A stretch of 64,000 bases of DNA from assembly GCF_040802235.1 (NCBI RefSeq), contig NC_133166.1:7812001-7876000 (forward strand). Reading direction: 5' to 3'. Positions 59,231 to 64,000 of this stretch are shown here, piece after piece (the stretch's first letter is position 1; every line of letters starts with the position of its first letter). A program made the translations under genes and the position numbers. This DNA is from Manis javanica. Taxonomy: Eukaryota > Chordata > Mammalia > Pholidota > Manidae. The notes below the pieces were generated by a model. The model was not told where the DNA came from and ran no database searches. It was given only the letters and a program-made list of their open reading frames with translations.

Positions 59231-60024
59231 AATCAATATCCTGAAAATATAGTTTTATGTTTATTTCAGGACAAGAGTAGAGATCTGACCTCACCTCTTG
59301 TTTTCATGTGATATACTGTTCTTATGAAGAGTATGGATAGCTCCAGACAATATCCAATGACAGACTAGCAAGAGTTTGATTTAAAGTTAGTTGCCAAAAA
59401 GTATTGCATCAATACTGAAGAGGACTGATTCTTTGGAAAATATGATTAGCTTTATAGGATGACAGCTGATCTGAGATCTCTCCTACCTTTGAGTCCGGGA
59501 AGAACTCCAGAAGAGCAATGCATATGATAAAACCCAAAAGATAGAGTTAGTATGGAGGAGAGCTTGAAAGCAGATGGTGGCATAGAAGGGAGTGTGCGGA
59601 GGCTCTGAATATTCTAGAGAGAACACATATGAAAAGGCTTTGTTTGGTGTTCTTTGTACCTAATCTGTGAACAAAGGATTCAGCACAGCAGTGTCCAGGA
59701 GCAGAAGAGACTGAGGCTCCCTAGGGTTCTTAACACCCAGAGTAGGAGAATGGGTGCAGAACCAGAAACTGACCCGGAAGAATGTGCTCAGGTGATCAGA
59801 ACACAGGTAGAAACAGAGGAGCCAAGTTTTATGGCAGTGCAGAGCGGAAAGAGACCTGTTTCTCTTCGGGGCTTTCAGGGAGAGGAAAGTGGAGGGCTGA
59901 TCAGGACTCTTGAAGGACTTGGCCTTTGCCATAACCATTCACAGTGGAGCAGGGTGAGGTCTTCAGCATGTTTCAGTTTACTTGTGTCCTTGACTGCGTT
60001 TTGACGCTTGCCTTATTTGTTCAG
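59231..60024. other. End of intron 2 up to the exon 3 acceptor
   Basis: The + frame 59654-60004 (116 aa) and an opposite frame 59660-59938 overlap here. Neither resembles a known family and I treat them as chance. The exon 3 acceptor follows. Confidence 0.45.
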
Positions 60025-60135
60025 CTAGGATTGTGTCTAAGCAGAGCCTCCGCATCTGTTCTTAACCTCAACTGCAGTCTCATCCTTTTACCCATGTGCC
60101 GGACACTCCTGGCTTACCTTCGAGGATCCCAGAAG
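60025..60135 (+). CDS. NOX4: NOX4 coding exon 3 (residues 52-88)
   Basis: One hundred and eleven bases, phase 0 at both ends, acceptor 'ttgttcag' and donor 'aag|gtaaga'. It begins with LGLCLSRASASVLNLNCSLI and ends with RTLLAYLRGSQK, which to my memory equals human NOX4. It covers the end of the first loop and transmembrane helix 2 (about residues 61-82), then enters the cytosolic B loop. The A-rich intron start after the donor makes a longer open frame (to 60156) that is a read-through artefact. Confidence 0.96.
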
Positions 60136-60309
60136 GTAAGAAAAAAAAAATCCTGATGTAAAAACCAAATGTACCCGTGGCATGTTAGTCCTACTTAGGT
60201 TCGATGGTCTTTCCTTGAGAGTGAGTTCTTCAAAGGTGATAGTAAAGACCACTTCACCTGTCAGGATGACCAGTGAGCAGCTCTGCCACACGAGATAAGG
60301 GCAGCGGAT

Positions 60310-60530
60310 AATAGAAATAGTTACTAATAGTGGCATCAGGCACTGTGCGTAGCTTTTCGCATATGTAATTGTGCATCCTCAGAATGATGCCACAGCTGTT
60401 GCCGAGGAACAACCGGAGGCACGGAGAGTAGAAGTAATTTGACCAAAATCATGAGACTCGTGAGTGGCAGAGCTAAGATCAGCCCCAGTTCTGAGCTCTT
60501 TCCACTATGCCGTGCCTCAGAGAGATCTTG
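60310..60530 (-). repeat. MIR SINE, antisense
   Basis: 'ggcatcaggcactgtgcgta', 'gaggcacggag'-like text, 'tgagtggcagagctaagatc' and 'gctctttccactatgccgtg' are reversed MIR blocks over nearly the full length. The minus frames at 60088-60336 and 60336-60587 cross it and are unlikely genes. Confidence 0.75.
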
Positions 60531-60795
60531 TATATTCATTTCGTTAAGGCCAGGTGAGAACACTAGAGCCCTGTAGAGTCTGAGCAAGATGGGGGATGAC
60601 TACTGGTGTTGGCGGCAGTTTATGGCCTCTTAAAACACACACCTGTTTAGAGCTGTGTAATAGGCTTGGAAAACATATCTTGATTAAGATGCAATGCCAT
60701 GTGTGATATTTTGTGTTGTGAAAGGAGGATGTAAGAAAACAGGAAAGCACTTTGAAAGGAAAAACTCAAGTGGGTTCTTTTGTCTCTGATTATCT

Positions 60796-60799
<4 letters not shown>

Positions 60800-60846
<47 letters not shown>
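60800..60846 (+). repeat. (TG)n microsatellite, about 23 units
   Basis: An uninterrupted TG run, then 'tatgttcattc'. It lies about 670 bases after exon 3 and 900 before exon 4, and is likely length-polymorphic. Confidence 0.97.
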
Positions 60847-60850
<4 letters not shown>

Positions 60851-61739
60851 TCATTCACTTTGTTCCCCATTCCTTTGCTGGATCAGTACTGATATTTTAA
60901 AAGGAGTGGTTAACATGTGCCCACTTTGGTGTGAAGTTCCTGAGCGTGAATTTACTGCGGCAAAACTCAACTTTTACACATGATTATATTTGGGAACTTT
61001 TTACTTTGATGCAGTAATTTGTGGAAATAACACTTTCTCTAGATTGCCCACTGTTGCAAAATGCTGGGGTTTGATCCCTGTGGCTGGCCATTGGCTTGGC
61101 ATGAAGAAAATGAAGAAAATGGCAGGAAATGAAAAGTGTCCACTTAAGTCTCTCAGTATTTAATAGGTCTTAAAGAATTGTCCCCTAGTGTGAAACAGGT
61201 ATTCAAAAGTGCTTGCCATTTTATTTTTCTGTAAGATCCAGCAGGCGTTTAAAACCATAGATGAAAATTGCTTCACTTAAAAATAATCTTAACTTTCAAC
61301 TATAAAGAAGTCATTTATATTTTAAAATTTAAACATTCCAGAAATATGGAAAGTAATCAGTGAAGGTTTTCCCTAATATTACTCTGCCAGAACAATCATT
61401 CATTACAGTTAGGGTGAATGCCAGCAAATAAGTTAACATACAATCACATTAATTTATAAAAAATAAGATCATAGTGTAGTTTATGTGTTATGACTTCTTT
61501 ACTGAACAGTAGTTCTCGCTCATCTTTCCATTTTAATAATAAGACTTCTCACATTCTCTTTGAAGGTTTGAATGTTCCATTGCCTAGATATATTATAATT
61601 CATCTTACCAATTTTTAATTCATAGGCCACTGCCACATTTCCAGAACTTTGATACTATAAACAATGCTATAGTGAAAAACTTGGCACATATATTTTATTT
61701 GCTGTGTCGTTTTCACTGTATGAAATGATTTTTATTTAG

Positions 61740-61824
61740 GTTCCAAGCAGGAGAACGAGAAGATTGTTGGATAAAAGCAGGACATTCCATATAACCTGCG
61801 GTGTTACGATTTGTATTTTCTCAG
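61740..61824 (+). CDS. NOX4: NOX4 coding exon 4 (residues 89-116 plus first base of 117)
   Basis: Eighty-five bases, entering in phase 0 and leaving after the first base of a Gly codon, donor 'tcag|gtgagg'. It encodes a basic stretch VPSRRTRRLLDKSRTFH followed by ITCGVTICIFS. The arginine-rich part is the cytosolic B loop, which in NOX enzymes contacts the FAD/NADPH-binding dehydrogenase domain. The hydrophobic part begins transmembrane helix 3. The first haem-ligating histidine (residue 119 by human numbering) lies in the next exon, outside this window. The frame is intact through all four exons; the human protein is 578 residues, so about 80 percent is beyond the edge. Confidence 0.95.
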
Positions 61825-62464
61825 GTGAGGAAACTAAAAGATGTTAAAATTATGTTAGAATAACACATTTTATGAGTGGTGTTTTTTATTGTTCTAAAAT
61901 TATTTACTGTCACCAACTGGTGATTTTTCTTAATTTTCTTTTCTATGTTTAAAGAGAGCTATCTAGTGGTGCTACAGAAAATGGATGTGTATATATATTT
62001 TACATTATAATATGCAGAGGTTGGCCCTCCAGCTGGGAATGATTGCTTCCTAAAAGTAAATAATTTCATTCAGAAAGATTGGAAGAAGGAGACTAAAAGT
62101 TTTTAATCTCTAAAAACAGTGATATGGTAGGAGTTTAAATGCATGAAAATTAGAATGTGAAATGTACACTCATGGAATGTGAGTTCATCCAAAATGAAAT
62201 TTGATAAATAAGCATGCATTCCAGAGGGTTTGCATTAACACTTGGGTAGAAGAGCAAATGTTAAATATTTGTAGAAATTTATCCTGCTCTATTTCAAAGT
62301 CAAAACATCAAGTGTGAATCTTTGGAGTTGTTTTGAGTCATTTTAGAATAAATTTTTATCCTAAGCATTTATATGATCCTTTTCAAATTTTTGGAGCAGA
62401 AAGTAGTAAACCCTGATAGGTACATAAACCTGGGGACTTAACTCTGCAGGATCTGTACCCAGTC

Positions 62465-62605
62465 GCCTTTCTGCCTTACTGTGTGGTGTAACTTCTGATC
62501 TACCATTTGTTGTTTTAACTGTGAAATGGATTGACATATCTCACAGTTTTAAGACTAAAATGAGAACATGCATATGAAGTTCTTAGGATAAAATTATTGT
62601 AATTT
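62465..62605 (+). repeat. MIR SINE remnant, sense
   Basis: 'taactgtgaaatggattgac' and 'ctaaaatgagaacatgcata' fit a diverged MIR. Confidence 0.45.
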
Positions 62606-62864
62606 ATAATCTCAGGGTTTAATGATATCAGATGCATAGCACCAGACTTTTCCTCTGGTCATTATTGGAAAAGGCAGAGCCGTTTCAATATAGGGACATT
62701 GGGTTTGGACCCTTGTGTATGGCCGTTTTGAATTTGGAGTGTTTTGACACAGCTTTTACCAAGAAATCACTAAACTTTCCTCTTTTTTAAAGACTGCCAA
62801 GTAGTATTGAAATAGGTGTCTTCACTGTTTGATCCCTAAACATCTTCCCTCTGATAGGTCCCAG

Positions 62865-63030
62865 GTTGGAGGTGAGAGGTAGGGGTGAGGCTCAGGGGTG
62901 GGATTAGGATTCCAGGACAGCTCAGGGTGAGAGAAGGAGTGAGAATCTGGGATGAGATGAGGACAAGGGTGTGGTAAGGATTAGGGTTGCTTTAGAGCCA
63001 GAGAGAGGGCAAGGTCAGAAATGGAGGAGG
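62865..63030 (+). repeat. Purine-rich G/A tract with degenerate repeats
   Basis: About 165 bases are dominated by G and A, with recurring 'ggggtgagg', 'gggtgagag', 'ggattagga' and 'ggattaggg' words. It looks like a decayed minisatellite or a polypurine low-complexity region. Confidence 0.6.
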
Positions 63031-63154
63031 ATCAGGACCCGGCACATTCATAACCCAATTTGTTCTAAACTGAAGTTGTGTCCAAATATTCTGGCTTAAC
63101 TGGGGAAAGACCAAGAGGCTGAAATACTATAGAGGAATGCCATGAATGAGTGTG

Positions 63155-63315
63155 TGTTCCAGGTTTACATCCTGGCATTCCCTAGTGCTCTGACTTTAAC
63201 TTTCCTAACCTTAGTTTATTTTCTGTAAAATAGGGATGATTCTTCCTACTTCATTGTTTTGTTGTTAGAATTAAAGAAGAAAATCCTTGCCAAGTACCAT
63301 GGTATAGTTTTCTCC
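63155..63315 (+). repeat. MIR SINE, sense
   Basis: 'gactttaactttcctaacct', 'ttctgtaaaatagggatgat' and 'tgttgttagaattaaagaag' follow MIR order. Confidence 0.65.
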
Positions 63316-64000
63316 CTTTGACCTAAAATTGTAAGCCCTGAGGTCTTTTTGACCTAAAAGGCCTTTTAAAGAAGGTGAATGTATCCCTGAAAGATGTGTC
63401 TCAGACAGCTGTTACCTGGGACTTTTTATCCGAATTCAGAAAGAATGCTGATTCCTCTAAGGATGCCTTGCACTTTTGAGCCATAAAGCATGTGGTTAAC
63501 ATATAAACCTTTAATTTACAATGAAGAGTGTTTTTATTATAGATTTCAGAAGTGATGGTGCTATAGGATGCAGGGAGTCTTGCTTAAATAATGTTTTACA
63601 CTTGTACAGTAGTTGCTTCCCACCTAGACACCCTTTGGTTTCTTTGGAAACCTGTTCTTGCTTGCTAGTTAACCTGCTTCCAGCAACATGTCCACTTTTA
63701 ATGAGACCCTTTCCCCTCTTCTAATTTGATCCCTGGCAGGACCTTATAAATCCTTTAAATAACTTTTAGATTAGGTAGCATTCTGCTCCTTCTCTCTCAC
63801 TTTCATTTGTCTTTGTGAGTAATTCAGAAACTCTCAGCTACCTACATCTCATATCCTAGATGGGAGCAGGTGGTAGAGTTTTCTAGTTTCCAGGCCATGT
63901 CTTCTCTTGAAGCACTACACTCCGTGTTTTGGTGTAAACTGTAATGGTTTATGAAGCAATTCCAGGTCACTTGTCTATGTGTTATTTCTGCCATCACGAT

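Larger units (their letters stand above)
37878..60024 (+). other. NOX4: NOX4 intron 2 (about 22.1 kb)
   Basis: The donor 'ggg|gtaagt' and acceptor 'ttgttcag|cta' are canonical. The intron carries MIRs, L2, a hAT-like element, MaLR LTR pieces, one clean antisense L1, a minisatellite and several short duplications, each listed separately. I find no nested gene; all open frames are under about 120 codons and without family resemblance. Confidence 0.9.
60136..61739 (+). other. NOX4: NOX4 intron 3 (about 1.6 kb)
   Basis: Donor 'gtaaga' and acceptor 'tttttatttag'. It contains an antisense MIR (60310-60530) and a (TG)n tract (60800-60846). The 61500-61700 part may be an old L1-like piece ('gatactataaacaatgctat'). 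Confidence 0.9.
61825..64000 (+). other. NOX4: Start of NOX4 intron 4, runs off the window
   Basis: It contains sense MIRs (62465-62605 and 63155-63315) and a purine-rich tract (62865-63030). No further NOX4 exon is recognisable before the window ends. The + frame 63521-63724 has no family resemblance. Confidence 0.8.

Noticed and set aside
59654-60004. 116-aa + strand frame just before exon 3 as a possible alternative exon
   Set aside because: No family resemblance, an overlapping opposite frame of similar length, and no splice sites giving a frame into exon 3 that I would trust.
60136-60156. Extension of the exon 3 open frame past the donor site
   Set aside because: The sequence after 60135 is a canonical donor (gtaaga), and exon 4 joins in phase to continue the NOX4 protein.

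Overview
This is mammalian nuclear DNA. It is AT-rich, mostly non-coding and full of LINE-1, LINE-2, MIR and LTR remnants, with one strong CpG island and spliced coding exons with GT..AG borders. The only gene I can support is the 5' part of NOX4 (NADPH oxidase 4) on the + strand. The CpG-island promoter lies at about 36.48-37.17 kb. Coding exons are at 37080-37136, 37782-37877, 60025-60135 and 61740-61824. Together they give 349 coding bases, residues 1-116 plus the first base of codon 117, in one open frame with consistent splice phases. The rest of the gene lies beyond the right edge.

Layout: 1-36.4 kb is the region upstream of NOX4, with no gene that I can recognise. It holds several truncated LINE-1 copies in both orientations (2.9-9.5, 15.1-18.4, 24.6-25.1, 30.8-32.2 and 33.7-35.4 kb), a roughly 2 kb LINE-2 remnant (20.7-22.65 kb), a long LTR-type block (28.5-29.75 kb), MaLR-type LTR pieces and MIRs. 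The interval 36.3-37.9 kb is the promoter with exons 1 and 2, separated by a short 645-base intron. The interval 37.9-60.0 kb is the 22 kb intron 2. It carries MIRs, an LTR, a hAT-like DNA element, LINE-2, and one clean, 5'-truncated antisense LINE-1 with an intact 17-base target-site duplication. From 60.0 kb to the end are exons 3 and 4, a (TG)n tract in intron 3 and the start of intron 4.

Lineage: I see no Alu, B1/B2, Bov-tA or carnivore-type tRNA SINE in 64 kb, while three LINE-1 3' ends share one 3'-UTR type. This argues against primates, rodents, ruminants and carnivores. It suggests a placental mammal without a recently active SINE; a pangolin-like lineage is a guess only. The encoded NOX4 residues are nearly identical to my memory of the human protein.

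No undescribed biological system is evident. The most unusual material is structural: several small, high-identity local duplications (87-bp dispersed, 61-bp, 25-bp and 46-bp tandem, an A-B-B-A minisatellite and a duplicated 20-bp unit in the NOX4 promoter) and a nested stack of LINE-1 insertions. Family names for old repeats come from pattern memory, without a database search, and their edges are approximate.
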